This document shows positions 22,077 through 33,714 of a stretch of DNA of 64,000 bases, one piece after another. The DNA is from Triglochin maritima. Taxonomy: Eukaryota; Streptophyta; Magnoliopsida; Alismatales; Juncaginaceae. The position numbers and the translations under genes were made by a program. The notes under the pieces are model-generated. The model saw nothing but the letters and a program-made list of their open reading frames with translations. It was not told the origin of the DNA and did no database searches. The stretch lies in NCBI GenBank assembly GCA_963682175.1, contig OY821771.1, positions 29,160,201 through 29,224,200 of the forward strand, given 5' to 3'. Within the stretch, counting starts at the first letter, position 1; every line of letters starts with the position of its first letter.

Positions 22077-22738
22077 ATCTCCCCCTTTTTGATTATGGCA
22101 ACCTATATCTTAATACTTGAAATTTTTAGATGTAAACTATGCATATAAATGCTCCCCCTATGGATGTGCTTAGTTTTTGTTGAATTTTAATCAAACTTCA
22201 AGTTACCTCCTCAATTATCTATCCCCCTTTGACATTCATCAAAAAATTATAAGATATAAGCATAGAATTGTGGATGTCTTGTAATGAAGTTGCTCCCCAA
22301 AAAATTTTGCACTGCATTACACTAAGAAAATGATATTCATTAAGCTCCCCCTATCAATATGAATATGATTTTTTAATTAAATTCAATTTTAATTCTCCCC
22401 TATTAACATCAAGTAAATATTACAATATAGCATGTGATGTATTCATTTCTGTTTTTGACATCCATTTAGAAAATTTGACTCTAAAACATTGGATGTGATT
22501 CAAATTCTAAGATTTTCAATGAATGAATATATGATATGACAATTAAGCATGTACAATCAAGACTAGAACCAATTGATTCAAGAAATTTAGAAGATAAGAA
22601 AATATACCCACTTTGAAGCTTGAATTGGTTCCAATCTCATTTGGTGATGCAACCGGCTTTGAATTTGACTCTTATGTTTGCCCGGTCACCACCAATTTCC
22701 TTCTCAAGCACCTACAAGTGTAGATGTAGGTACCTAAC
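22077..22738 (-). other. Array B second internal region, 3' part (noncoding, polypurine side)
   Basis: Same sequence as 18246-18900 with minor changes; no frame of substance. It is interrupted at 22739 by X1, which split the end of the gag-like gene. Confidence 0.75.
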
Positions 22739-23969
22739 TGATGAGAATTAAATTTATACCGCAAGTGCACGGCGTCAATGGAGACATGGCAAATACGGGT
22801 CGAACACAAGGAGGGAGAGACTTGTTATTAATGTGATTTCGATTGGGGGAAAGAAGGAGAGAAGAAATAAGTTGGTTTTGAGATTTTTGATTTTTAATTA
22901 TCTAAAGCAAGAAACAAGAACAATTAAAACTAAAACAAGAACAAAGAGGTGAATTCCGTTGGGTGGAGGTTTAGATTTAAGGTTTAGATTAGAGAATTCA
23001 GAAACTTATAATAAATCATATTAGTTATAAAGCATTACATGATAAATGATTTAACATAAACTCAAGTAATCAAAATATACTAACACGAAATTAAAATAAT
23101 AGCATTCATTCATCTTCTCTTCACCCTAAATCCGTCACCTCCACCCTTTGGAAGGAGTTAGAAACTAATAGAGGGAGGAAGAAGGGGTCCTAGAGACATT
23201 ACAAAAGAAAAGTAAAAACAAGAAATAAAAGACAGAATTTTATTACTAAAGTGAAGAGTACAAAACTGAAAATAAAAACAACTGAAAACTAGGTCTAAGG
23301 CCAAGGACCCTTCTACCATCGTTCTCGGGGCTATTTATAGCTGATACAAGGGATCCCAATATATAAATGGAACGTACACGCGTCAATACAGCATTGGTAA
23401 AAAATTGAGCACACGGATCGACTTTTGTGCGGCTAAATCGCCGCAATTTGTACATGAGGTGCGGCGGAATCGCCACCTTTTTGGCTCGGATTCGATCCAG
23501 ATTTTTCCTGTGTGTTTATGGTATGATTTGATCCTCCTTTGCGCGTCTGGATTGATTCTTTCCATTCTTTTGAGCTCCGGATTAATTCCTTCATATATTT
23601 GGAGATCCACATTGATTTTTCTTTAGATTTTCTCCAAGATAATAAAAGCTACTCGTGATTTGCAATTAGGTCCTTGTCTTTTTGCAATTAAGTCCCCGAC
23701 TACTTTTGTGCTTAAGTCCTTGTTCTTTTTGTAATTAGGTCTTGAATGCTTTTATGCTTGGATACATTTCCATTTGAAACCCAATAATCTTGAGCTTGGT
23801 CTTTATGATAGAAATGAGTCTTTTGCACGCGTTTATGCTCGGGATGTGGGTAATTTGCATTCAGGTCCCTGTATTCTGTAAATAAGACTAAACACATACC
23901 TTAGTAGCATTTATTGATGTAAAAGTAATCTAAATGAAAGACATATGATGCAATGTATGCAATGCATCA
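22739..23969 (-). repeat. X1 3' LTR
   Basis: TGATGAGAATTAAATTTATACC to ...GCAATGCATCA. The end holding CCGCAAGTGCACGGCG and GGCAAATACGGGTCG is shared with X2 and, in part, with Y. Confidence 0.92.
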
Positions 23970-23987
23970 AATACCCCCATACCTAGA

Positions 23988-24086
23988 TTTTGCTAGTCCC
24001 TAGCAAAACAGAAAATACGAAAAATAAAAACAGGGAAATCCTAACTCACTTTCGTAGGAATCACGGTTGCACTTAGCATGTGCAAC
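23988..24086 (-). other. Conserved hairpin cluster beside the X1 polypurine tract
   Basis: Three inverted repeats lie in about 100 bp: TTTTGCTAG-TCC-CTAGCAAAA (23988-24008, 9-bp stem), TCCTA...TAGGA (24039-24059) and GTTGCAC-TTAGCAT-GTGCAAC (24066-24086, 7-bp stem). The same cluster occurs at the same place in X2 (46639-46738) and Y (49803-49905). It is noncoding, and a cis-acting RNA role is only an inference. Confidence 0.7.
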
Positions 24087-25249
24087 AAGCCTTTAAACGT
24101 CTTTGTTGCCAAGTAGGAGGAGTGTTGTCTCCTGAGGGTTTTCAGCGGATATACCCACAAAATCCTAAATCAACATTTCATTAATAGTTCTCAATATCCC
24201 TACCTCAACCTTATACATCTCACTGAGAATTCTTGCATGCTCATTATATAAATCTAACTCATTAAAAATATGACTTGGTCTTTGTTACTCCAACATTCAC
24301 ACCACTAACCCTTCTACACATGATATCACTTAAATTATTTTGCACGCCTCCTCTGGTGGTGAAGTATCATTTGGATCAACCATGGCATGGATCATTCTTT
24401 TAGCTTTGGGCCTTGAGTATTTTTTTTCTTTTCTTCCGTGATTCAACACATTTGCTTTTTGACACTTTTACCCTTTTTGCATTCGTGTAGCGAGTTTGGT
24501 CGATAATCCCGAGCTGGTAGACTCAAGTTACCGGGTTTCAAGATACCCCTACGGACCAGTGACTCAAAGGCTTGGGCTTTTGTAATCATTTTGCAGAATG
24601 TGCTTTCCTCACTTTATTCCTTTATTTTTAATTTTATTTTCCTCAAGGCTTAATTGCTATTAGAAGTCCACACTTCCCGGTATATTTTCCTCAACCTCTG
24701 CTTTTTATCAACCACTTCAAAGATTTGATTCATCCAATTTAAGTGCATACATGTCTTAAAGGGCAATGGGTTATTTCTTTGGAACTTAGATTTATGTCAT
24801 AATTTCTACAAGCAGAACTATATGATAAGGAACAAAAACTCAATGCAATTTGTACTCGGGTTTTGGTAGTTCAATCTTAAGCTATGTCATGAAACATTGA
24901 TTTTTTTTTGAGAGATAAAAGAATAGATATATAGATAAATATATACATAAACACCCCCCACACCCAAATCATGCATTGTCCTCAATGAATGTGAGCAAGA
25001 TACTACATGGATTTATGCATGAAAAAGGAAAGATCTCACCAACGTGAAGTACAAAGGAAATTTCATGGCTCTGTTGATGGACAAAAACCCGAATTCCCTC
25101 AAAAAAAACCTGTGAGATGCTAAAGAAGGGATAAATACAACAGATGATTTTTATTTATTTATTTATTGTTATACATATATAACTATGTACAAACATAAGT
25201 TCCCATCTTCATTTGTCAAGAGACATCAAATGGAAACTTCAAGAGTGGG
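24087..25249 (-). other. X1 3' noncoding region
   Basis: No coding frame between the gag-like stop and the hairpin cluster. A block near 24480-24580 (GTGTAGCGAGTTTGGTCGAT...) is nearly the same in X2 at 47140-47230, and CATGCATTGTCCTCAATGAATG (24972-24993) recurs in X2 and Y. Confidence 0.6.
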
Positions 25250-26734
25250 TCAATGCACCTGAAAAGGAAACATGACACCACGTGGGGCCAGAAAATGCAT
25301 GTGTGGGCCGCCTTCACAAAAAGCACTAGATGAAATGAGAGGTTCATGAATTGGACGCAAAGGCGTCTCATTCAAAGGATCACACTGAAAGAGCTTGAAC
25401 CTCTCGAGAGTTTGGGAATTAAGGGGCAACGGGAGAGGAGTTTCTCCCGTTGTGGTGTTGAAGTTATGATCGTCAATCCAAACTCTCCAACCAACTGGCT
25501 GGTGCGTCGGAACGAGGTCCAAAACCTCGTTAGGCATGTCCGACACACCAGGCGAACAAAAAGTGGGTCTCATACCCAAGGTATCTTCTAAGGCACTTCT
25601 AATACCCTCATGAGCTATGTGGTTGTTTGATGTTCCATCATTTCCAAGATGATCAGGAACAATGGTGAGAGGCAGACTCTCATCAGGTTGTTTGAAATTG
25701 AGGGTACTAGGGAGATCTTGCTCCACCATAGCTGAGTCCTTAAGAGATGCAACATGAAGATCATGTGGCTCAAGGGCTACGGGACAAGAAGATATGACAC
25801 AATCCTTTGCCGACTCATAATGAAATTGGTCCATGTTTTTCTCAATATAAATCGAATCCTCCACTAAGTGATCGTGAATTGAAATCCCAAGTCCCTCAGA
25901 CCGACTAGGAATTTGACTTTGAAAGATTGTGCTTTGAATTTGTGTATGTGGTGGTGGTTCGATACTAAAAGATGAATCCTTATGTTGACACGAAAAGTTA
26001 TTTTCCTCACTTAATTGCTGCGACATTTGACTCAATTGCAGTACCATATTGTCTACAGACTGTTGAGTAGTTGTCATGAACGTATGGAAAGCTTGTTCCA
26101 AGGTATCAGGTATGTGGTCAACTATGAGGTTTGAGTCAGAACTCGGGACATTTTTAGGTTGGGTGTTGGTAGACTGAGGATAAGTCCAATGATTTGAGGT
26201 GGGTTGTTGGTAGAGTTCTGGGTATTCGGGAGAAGGATATTGGGGCGAAAATGACGTATAAGAATTTGGATATGAATTGTTTCCCCACGAATCCATCACT
26301 CTTGGGTTATATGCGGATGTGTAACGGTCATATCGAGCATTTTGGGAAAAGGTATGTTTATACTCAGGCTCTGGGGGAACATAAGGACATTCCCTGATAA
26401 CATGACCACTAAACCCGCAACAGTTGCACAGTACGGCTGCTGAAGCCACCGGTGCACTCATGTTATCAACCCAACGCATGAAGGAGGCAAAAGTTTGTTG
26501 TAATGTGTCAGTTCGTTGAACAACATATGATCCAACATAACTAGATTGTGGTCTAGCAGTCGGTGTCTCTCTCATGTTACCCCAATATGAAGATTGCTCA
26601 TTTATACAATTAGGATTGTCCCAACCATATGGGGTGTTAGTCTGAGCCACCCCAGGTTGCATGGTTTTAGAATACCAGGACGCATTGTCCTGGTCCCAAC
26701 AATGATATGGATGGTTGCTCATGTAACCATCCAT
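25250..26734 (-). CDS. X1 gag-like protein with CCHC zinc knuckle, 494 aa
   Basis: Presumed nucleic-acid-binding structural protein of the retrotransposon. The reading frame is intact from ATG at 26734. Residues 1-100 are rich in Q, N, Y, P, W (MDGYMSNHPYHCWDQD...). A complete knuckle C103-x2-C106-x4-H111-x4-C116 follows, then a Pro/Tyr/Ser-rich segment, a coiled-coil-like Gln-rich stretch (VDNMVLQLSQMSQQL) and a conserved C-terminus ending FPFQVH. No capsid fold is recognisable, so the gag label rests on the knuckle and on its position in an LTR element. X2 and Y carry close homologues. No protease or polymerase follows. Confidence 0.8.
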   Translation of the reverse strand: MDGYMSNHPYHCWDQDNASWYSKTMQPGVAQTNTPYGWDNPNCINEQSSYWGNMRETPTARPQSSYVGSYVVQRTDTLQQTFASFMRWVDNMSAPVASAAVLCNCCGFSGHVIRECPYVPPEPEYKHTFSQNARYDRYTSAYNPRVMDSWGNNSYPNSYTSFSPQYPSPEYPELYQQPTSNHWTYPQSTNTQPKNVPSSDSNLIVDHIPDTLEQAFHTFMTTTQQSVDNMVLQLSQMSQQLSEENNFSCQHKDSSFSIEPPPHTQIQSTIFQSQIPSRSEGLGISIHDHLVEDSIYIEKNMDQFHYESAKDCVISSCPVALEPHDLHVASLKDSAMVEQDLPSTLNFKQPDESLPLTIVPDHLGNDGTSNNHIAHEGIRSALEDTLGMRPTFCSPGVSDMPNEVLDLVPTHQPVGWRVWIDDHNFNTTTGETPLPLPLNSQTLERFKLFQCDPLNETPLRPIHEPLISSSAFCEGGPHMHFLAPRGVMFPFQVH

Positions 26735-27996
26735 CAGAACACTCTTGAGTCAAGTACTCCTACCCTTATGAGGCTAAGCAAGCACAAGTTCTCGACTCGA
26801 CCCTAAAATGCTAATAGAGAATGTAAAGGGGAGGAGACTAGAACGTATAAGTAGGTGAGAAGAAGATGACTCAGAAGAGAAGGGAAACTTAACTCTAAAG
26901 GTAGAAAAGAAGGTCGGTCAGAGGTTTCCTAAACAAGCACGGTTCAAACAATCCTAGACCTAGTGTCACTTAGATCTAGACGACTCCTAACTGGTTGAGT
27001 CGAATTGATTTGCTTGATTCACCTCCCTCACTAATCAAACCAACTTGGCCAGACCGTGTATAGCTAGTGGGGGCGCTTCCGACAGAGTCGGTGCCAATTA
27101 GACAACCACTTCGCTTGGAAGACTTTCGTCAACACAAAAACACTTTCTAGACACCAAATTAAATTCGATTGGCTTCAGGTCATAGCAAGTCAAACCAATT
27201 CTTCTCCTTAATTGAGTCCGAGTCCTTAGGGGTCAATGTCTAATTGATTTTAATTTAAGGCTTGAGTGACACTTTAGGATTGTGATTTGTGGGCTTCGGA
27301 AGAGTGGTGAAATCCCCACCGTATCTTTGCCTATGGAGTTGCCCTTAAGATAGTTTAACTTAGATCTAGCAAAGGTAGTCAAACATTGGTCTTTAGTTGG
27401 GGGCAATTGCAAGGTTGTATGCAAATTAGATTATATGCTTAAATGCAAGCGATGAAAACCACGATACGTACCTTGACTCCAGCACTCTTCAACAAAAATT
27501 AATTTGCAAGAATTTAGCAAGAATAATGCATACAAAAAACTAAATGATGCATGCACTAAGGCCTTTCTAATTTTGCCAATTTTAGGTCAGAGTTGAATTA
27601 TTGCCAATTATGGATTTTTGCCCTAACACGTGCAATTCTACTAAAAGGAAATTTTCTGAAACTAGAAATTACGAGGAAAAGAGGCAACAAGGGTTACCTA
27701 TGCAATGCTCAGTCGGGTTCACCGCCCGCTCTCGAAATTTTAGATGCTCTATGCGTCCACCCAGAGATGGTGTGCGTCCCAGAAAAGTTTGAAGCCCAGA
27801 AGCTCCAAGTGTGCGGCGATTCCGCCGCAGGTTGTTTTTGGTATGCGGCGATTCCGCCGCTCGTTAAGCTCAGAATGTGCCCAGATTTCGCCGTGCACTC
27901 TGTAGTCTCCTGAAACACAAATCCAAATACTTAGATCGCGCACAAGATAAACAGAATAAAATCGAAAACACAAAAATAAACAAAATCTGCGTCGCC
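26735..27996 (-). other. X1 5' leader with GC palindromes
   Basis: About 1.26 kb of untranslated leader. It holds two copies of GCGGCG-ATTC-CGCCGC (27813-27828 and 27845-27860), each a 6-bp stem with a 4-nt loop, about 140-200 nt downstream of the primer site. Degenerate forms of the motif sit in U3 of the LTR (28711-28759). Confidence 0.75.
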
Positions 27997-28014
27997 TCCC
28001 CGGCAACGGCGCCA
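27997..28014 (-). other. Primer binding site of X1 (tRNA-Asp type)
   Basis: The minus strand reads TGGCGCCGTTGCCGGGGA, complementary to the 3' end of plant tRNA-Asp, six bases after the LTR end. X2 has it with one mismatch (58067-58084) and Y has it exactly (54073-54090). Confidence 0.85.
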
Positions 28015-28020
28015 AAAACT

Positions 28021-29251
28021 TGATGAGAATTAAGTTTATACCGCAAGTGCACGGCGTCAATGGAGACGTGGCAAATACGGGTCGAACACAAGGAGGGAGA
28101 GACTTGTTATTAATGTGATTTCGATTGGGGGAAAGAAGGAGAGAAGAAATAAGTTGGTTTTGAGATTTTTGATTTTTAATTATCTAAAGCAAGAAACAAG
28201 AACAATTAAAACTAAAACAAGAACAAAGAGGTGAATTCCGTTGGGTGGAGGTTTAGATTTAAGGTTTAGATTAGAGAATTCAGAAACTTATAATAAATCA
28301 TATTAGTTATAAAGCATTACATGATAAATGATTTAACATAAACTCAAGTAATCAAAATATACTAACACGAAATTAAAATAATAGCATTCATTCATCTTCT
28401 CTTCACCCTAAATCCGTCACCTCCACCCTTTGGAAGGAGTTAGAAACTAATAGAGGGAGGAAGAAGGGGTCCTAGAGACATTACAAAAGAAAAGTAAAAA
28501 CAAGAAATAAAAGACAGAATTTTATTACTAAAGTGAAGAGTACAAAACTGAAAATAAAAACAACTGAAAACTAGGTCTAAGGCCAAGGACCCTTCTACCA
28601 TCGTTCTCGGGGCTATTTATAGCCGATACAAGGGATCCCAATATATAAATGGAACGTACACGCGTCAATACAGCATTGGTAAAAAATTGAGCACACGGAT
28701 CGACTTTTGTGCGGCTAAATCGCCGCAATTTGTACATGAGGTGCGGCGGAATCGCCACCTTTTTGGCTCGGATTCGATCCAGATTTTTCCTGTGTGTTTA
28801 TGGTATGATTTGATCCTCCTTTGCGCGTCTGGATTGATTCTTTCCATTCTTTTGAGCTCCGGATTAATTCCTTCATATATTTGGAGATCCACATTGATTT
28901 TTCTTTAGATTTTCTCCAAGATAATAAAAGCTACTCGTGATTTGCAATTAGGTCCTTGTCTTTTTGCAATTAAGTCCCCGACTACTTTTGTGCTTAAGTC
29001 CTTGTTCTTTTTGTAATTAGGTCTTGAATGCTTTTATGCTTGGATACATTTCCATTTGAAACCCAATAATCTTGAGCTTGGTCTTTATGATAGAAATGAG
29101 TCTTTTGCACGCGTTTATGCTCGGGATGTGGGTAATTTGCATTCAGGTCCCTGTATTCTGTAAATAAGACTAAACACATACCTTAGTAGCATTTATTGAT
29201 GTAAAAGTAATCTAAATGAAAGACATATGATGCAATGTATGCAATGCATCA
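28021..29251 (-). repeat. X1 5' LTR
   Basis: 1,231 bp, almost identical to the left LTR. It carries the minus-strand TATA box at 28613-28622 and degenerate GCGGCG palindromes upstream of it. Confidence 0.92.
28613..28622 (-). promoter_or_regulatory. TATA box of X1 5' LTR
   Basis: The minus strand reads CTATAAATAG, about 90 bp downstream of the U3 GCGGCG palindromes. Confidence 0.7.
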
Positions 29252-29919
29252 CCAACCAACTTTGTGTCCTCGAATATTAGCTTTGGGAATCCAATCCATT
29301 TTGGTTTTAGGAGCCCACACACTTGAGGAATTATGCTTTAGAACTAAGTGCTTTCCATTTAAGGTTGTATGAATTACATGGTTTTTAAAATATGAATCAT
29401 TATATCCTAAACTATGTTTTTTCAAAGATTGCCCTTGACTTCCTAATAGCATATTAAGCATCTTAGTTCCATTTGTGAACTTTTCTAGATCTTTCTTAAT
29501 TGCACGTTGCAAGCATGAAGACCAAATTGTTCAATATCAATGGGTGGTTCTTTTAAACTTTCAAGAGTTGATGCATTAGTTTCAAGTTTAGCAAGCACCT
29601 CATTTTTCTCATGCATGATTGATTAAATTTGGCTTTGGAGAACATTTATTAATTTTCTAGCCTTCTTATTTTTGTCACAAATGATCTCATATTGTTTAAC
29701 TAAGTCATGGAATGCATTTTGAAGCTAATCAAGTGTATATGTTTCATCATTTGCACTAGAATTTGAGCTATTACTATAATAAGACTTAGTTGAGCATGAT
29801 CTAATAGAACAAGAGTTAGAGTCTACCTCACTTTGATCATCTTCAATAGTCATGAAGCATGAGTGAGCCACCTCTCTTCTACTTTTCAAGGAAGATGATG
29901 ATGATGATGGTGATGAAGA
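29252..29919 (-). pseudogene. Array B unit 2 gag-like gene, C-terminal part
   Basis: Continues the gag-like frame between X1 and D1: Ser-rich tract (SSSPSSSSSSLKSRREVAHS, about 29850-29920), then the coiled-coil-like part, MLLGSQGQSLKKHSLGYND and STVWAPK-like text. Frameshifts and stops are present. The sequence parallels 18900-19560 of unit 1. Confidence 0.75.
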
Positions 29920-32067
29920 TGTAGGATTTCGTGTCCCCATGTATGTATACATGCAACATACAAGATCGATTTCATACTTTCAACAATTTTAAGTACATTA
30001 CTTTGTGTTTATTCTAATATCATGCAATCCTACATATATTAAAATAAATCACAAAGAGAGAATCAAACCCAAAGGTTCTCTAAAACCTTTTTGAAGATCC
30101 GGAGTCGTGTTGCCCGTTGAATCGCCTCCAAGTGTTCACCAAACTCTAAACACGATTAGAGAGAAATGAGCTAGCCAATCAATTTCTAATTCCGCTTAGA
30201 ATCTAGCTAATAACCCCTCTTTAAGCTCCTGAGATTTATATCTCCAAGACTTAAAACTATTAAAAGATTTTTGTGGTGATTAAGGGAGAGATTAACGAGA
30301 GAAAGAATTTTTGCATTCACATAAACAAGTAGGATGATGGTCCTTTTATAGGCTCCCAAATCATCCTTATTAAGAAATATGCTTTAGTCATGATCTCTTG
30401 CTTATTCTCTCCTAAAATTAATCTCAAATTACCACATAACCATCCTAAAAAATGTTTAATTAAATCTGGAATTAATCCAACTCCTAATCTAACTATTCTC
30501 TTAATAATTCAGGCAAAAATCGCACTGTTCGATTGACCGAGAATTCTTCTCGGTTAACCGAACCATTCAATTTTAACACATGTTCGGTGAACCGTGAGCT
30601 AGACGGTCGACCGAATATGCATGAGAAAAATTCTCTGGAAAAATTCAGACGAACCACGACTTCTCTTCGGTCGACCGTTGACCCACCAAAATTTCTCCTA
30701 GAGCATACTCATCGGACGACCGTGTGACCTTCGGTCTACCGAAATTATTCTTTCTCGGTTGACCATTCACACTTGGTTAATCGAACTCAATTGTCCATGC
30801 ACTCTAGACAATTTCGGTCAACTAATTGTGTTTACCCGTTCCCCGTTTGGTTGACCGTTCCGAAGACACCTCAGTCGACCGAACCCTAAACGGTTTGTCG
30901 TGTGTGACCCCGATTTTGCCTTTGTCAAATTTTGGATTTATTTCCAACAAAATTTGATCTTTTGGGGTTTTTAGCAAATTCATATCTTATGTAATATATT
31001 ATCCTATGTACTATTAAATTATTACACCCCATAATATACACACCTCATATGAATTTATTAATGATTCTAATTATGTCAATTCTCATGACATATTGATTTT
31101 ATTGATTCACCACATGTGTCCCTTTTTCACATGAAACTCGACACATCATATGAACTCAAAATCAAGCTTCCTGTTTCCCAGTTTTGTGGTGTGACCTATA
31201 GGAGGATCTAAGCCAAATTGGCAGCGATATTAAACATTTAATATCTCAAACTATAAGCGGTATCTAGCTACACATTATAGTTACCCAATTAGCATAGATG
31301 TCTTTGTTCCACTTGAACCAAAACACAATCCATTTAGTGATGTAAGTGCACCACTTGTGTCCGTCCCTTGCCTCATGATATTAAGAATATATACAAAGTA
31401 GAAATGTGTCATCTTTGTATTATATTCATTTCTTGATCTCATTAAGCTTATTATAACTATGTAACTTAACTCAAGTTACATTGTGTACATTATAATTTTG
31501 CTTTATCAAGGGGCCCACTAATATCACCACTCAATTAAGAGGGGCAATGATAATCGTTTGACTATCTATCCTTTCCAGCACAAGTCATGTTCAACCAACT
31601 ATTGTCTTTATCACTACACTCATTGATAGCTTTTGACAATAATCAAATTAAGCACTTCTTGAGTGAAAAGATATAAGTCTCATAACTTAGTATCCAAGAC
31701 ACAGTAAAACATTAATGACACGAAACACAATTCCATAATATTTTACTTATTAGGTCTATTCAATATATAAAAGTAATTTTTTCCTCTTTTATATACTCGT
31801 GTCGTCAATTATGTAGAGCTACAACAATCGATGACCAACACGACAATCTTATCTCGGTGATTAATGTTCCATTTTAGTTACCATGATTGTGAATAACTTT
31901 TGATTTATGTAAACCATTATCTTTTAGAGCTCTACGGTTAATGAACAAGCGCCTCTTCCTTAACACTTCCAAAAGACGAATACATTAATCAAAGAACAAA
32001 ATGTTTGCACATCCAATTCAAAATAATTGACATAAAAAAGTAAAACTTTTAGAACACATTCCTTTCA
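29920..32067 (-). mobile_element. Solo LTR D1, 2,148 bp
   Basis: TGTAGGATTTCG...CCTTTCA flanked by the perfect duplication GAAGA (29915-29919 and 32068-32072), with no primer site, polypurine tract or interior. The same family is D2 in the opposite orientation. In the minus sense it has CGGTCGACCG-type repeats (about 30515-30900) followed by a TATA box CCTATAAAAGG (30343-30353). It landed in the Ser-rich part of the array B gag. Confidence 0.9.
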
Positions 32068-32072
32068 GAAGA

Positions 32073-33024
32073 ATCATCTCATGTAGCCTTGTGAGCTTCC
32101 TCCTTCCTTTCTCTTCTCTTGCTCTTCTCCTTTTCTCTTCTCCTCTCCCTTCTCTCCTTTTTCTTCTCCCCTTCTCTTCTCTCATTTTCACTCTCCTCCT
32201 TCTCCTTTTCTTTTTCTCTTTTCTCACTTCTTCTACCTCTTCTTTCATTCTTTTCTCCCTTATCCTTCTTGAGGTATTTTAAGAAGTCTTTGGCTAGGAC
32301 TTCAATGTCCTCATCTTCTACACTCCTCCTTGATTGCTCAATATTTGCATGTATTGACAAGAAAGGTTTGTTCTTTTAAGCTTCCTTCTCCTTTCGATGG
32401 TTGATTTGAAGTTCATACGCCATCAAGTTTCCAACGAGTTCCTCCATCTTTAATTTTGAAAGATCATGCGCATCTTCAATTGCGACGATTTTATCTTCCC
32501 AATCGATGCTAAGCGACCGGAGGAACTTCCGTGTCATCTCTCCTTCATTGATTTATCTTCCAAGGATCAAAAGAGAGTTAGTAATATTGGTGAAGTGAGT
32601 GTTATGTCGCTTATGTTCTCACCGATTTGCATAGAAAATATTTCATATTTATGCATAAGGAGACTAATGCGGGTTTCCTTAGTTTACTATCACCCTCATA
32701 ATGCATTTGCAATCTATACCAAATTTTACATGCACTTTCACAACCCCTAATTCTATTGTATTCACTTTCATTTAGCCCACAATATAGAATGTTCATTATT
32801 TTAGAGTTCATCTCAATTTCTTTCATTTTGGGCCCAGTAAGTGAATCTAATTCATCTTCATTTGGGGGTGTGTATGGATTTTGAAGAAACATCCAATACT
32901 TAAGGTCATTTGAAATTAGGAAAATTTTCATCATATTCTTCCAATAATCATAGTTTGACCCATTTAGCAAAAAAGATCGAGTTGTGCATAAACCTTCTAT
33001 GTTATTAGATGATGTAGAAGTCAT
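32073..33024 (-). pseudogene. Array B unit 2 gag-like gene, N-terminal part
   Basis: From the ATG at 33024: MTSTSSNNIEGLCTTRSF, LLNGSNYDYWKNMMKIFL, DLKYWMFLQNPYTPP, CGLNESEYNRIRGCESA, then a frameshifted core and the Lys/Glu/Arg tract at about 32090-32250. Split from its C-terminal part by D1. Confidence 0.8.
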
Positions 33025-33714
33025 GCTAAAAATACGATCAAGTGTGTGATTTAGCTCACAAGGCTCTGATACCAAATATAGGATCGTGATGGTTTCTAAT
33101 TATAATCACTTTTAAGCTTAATTACCTACTTTTTTAACGATCAAAGATATGTAGTGGAATTTAAAACTAAACAAGCAAGTAAGGAATAGAAAATGCAAAC
33201 AATAAGGAGTCAGGGGATTTTTATAGAGGTTTGACACCCCACCCGGGTCGTAGTCCTCTCTTGCAAGCTCCGCTCGGATCACCGAGCTCCGCTCATGACT
33301 TTACTAATCACTCCCCCTTCCAGGCCGGGAGAGAACGACTTTACAATCTTCAAGCTCGCGAACAACCTTCGCCGAGCTTGGCTCCTCCTCTCACTATCCG
33401 TGAGGGATACTTGGGGCTCTCACCGAAGTCTATACACTTGTCTTGGACTTTCACCAAGACCTTTGCTTCTTGAACATACAACGAGTGGAACAACATTCCC
33501 TAATCTTGAGCACTCTGGAGTGAGAATTTGATTTAAGACTAAAGTGTGGAAGGTTTGAGGCTTGGAGCGTTTGGAGTTTTCTCTCTAATGTAGTGGACAA
33601 ATAGTAGTGGGAGAGTTGTGTTTAAATGCGTTTTACAACTCCATTTATAAGCTCCAAAAGAGTTATAGCCGTTGGGGATAAATTGGGTAAAGATTGTGTA
33701 AGATACACAAAATA

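Larger units (their letters stand above)
22739..29251 (-). mobile_element. Element X1: gag-only LTR retrotransposon with tRNA-Asp-type primer site
   Basis: Two LTRs of equal length (22739-23969 and 28021-29251, 1,231 bp each) differ at only about three positions by eye. TSD is CTAAC at the left and CCAAC at the right (the uninterrupted copy at 18900 reads CCAAC). The minus-strand primer site at 27997-28014 complements tRNA-Asp and a G-rich polypurine tract abuts the 3' LTR. The 4-kb interior holds one gag-like ORF (25250-26734) and no pol domain. The structure fits the TR-GAG kind of non-autonomous element. It is inserted in the gag-like gene of array B. Confidence 0.92.

Noticed and set aside
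23246..23610. Frames repeated exactly at 28528-28892
   Set aside because: The two LTRs of X1 are nearly identical, so any frame repeats; no protein family is recognisable.
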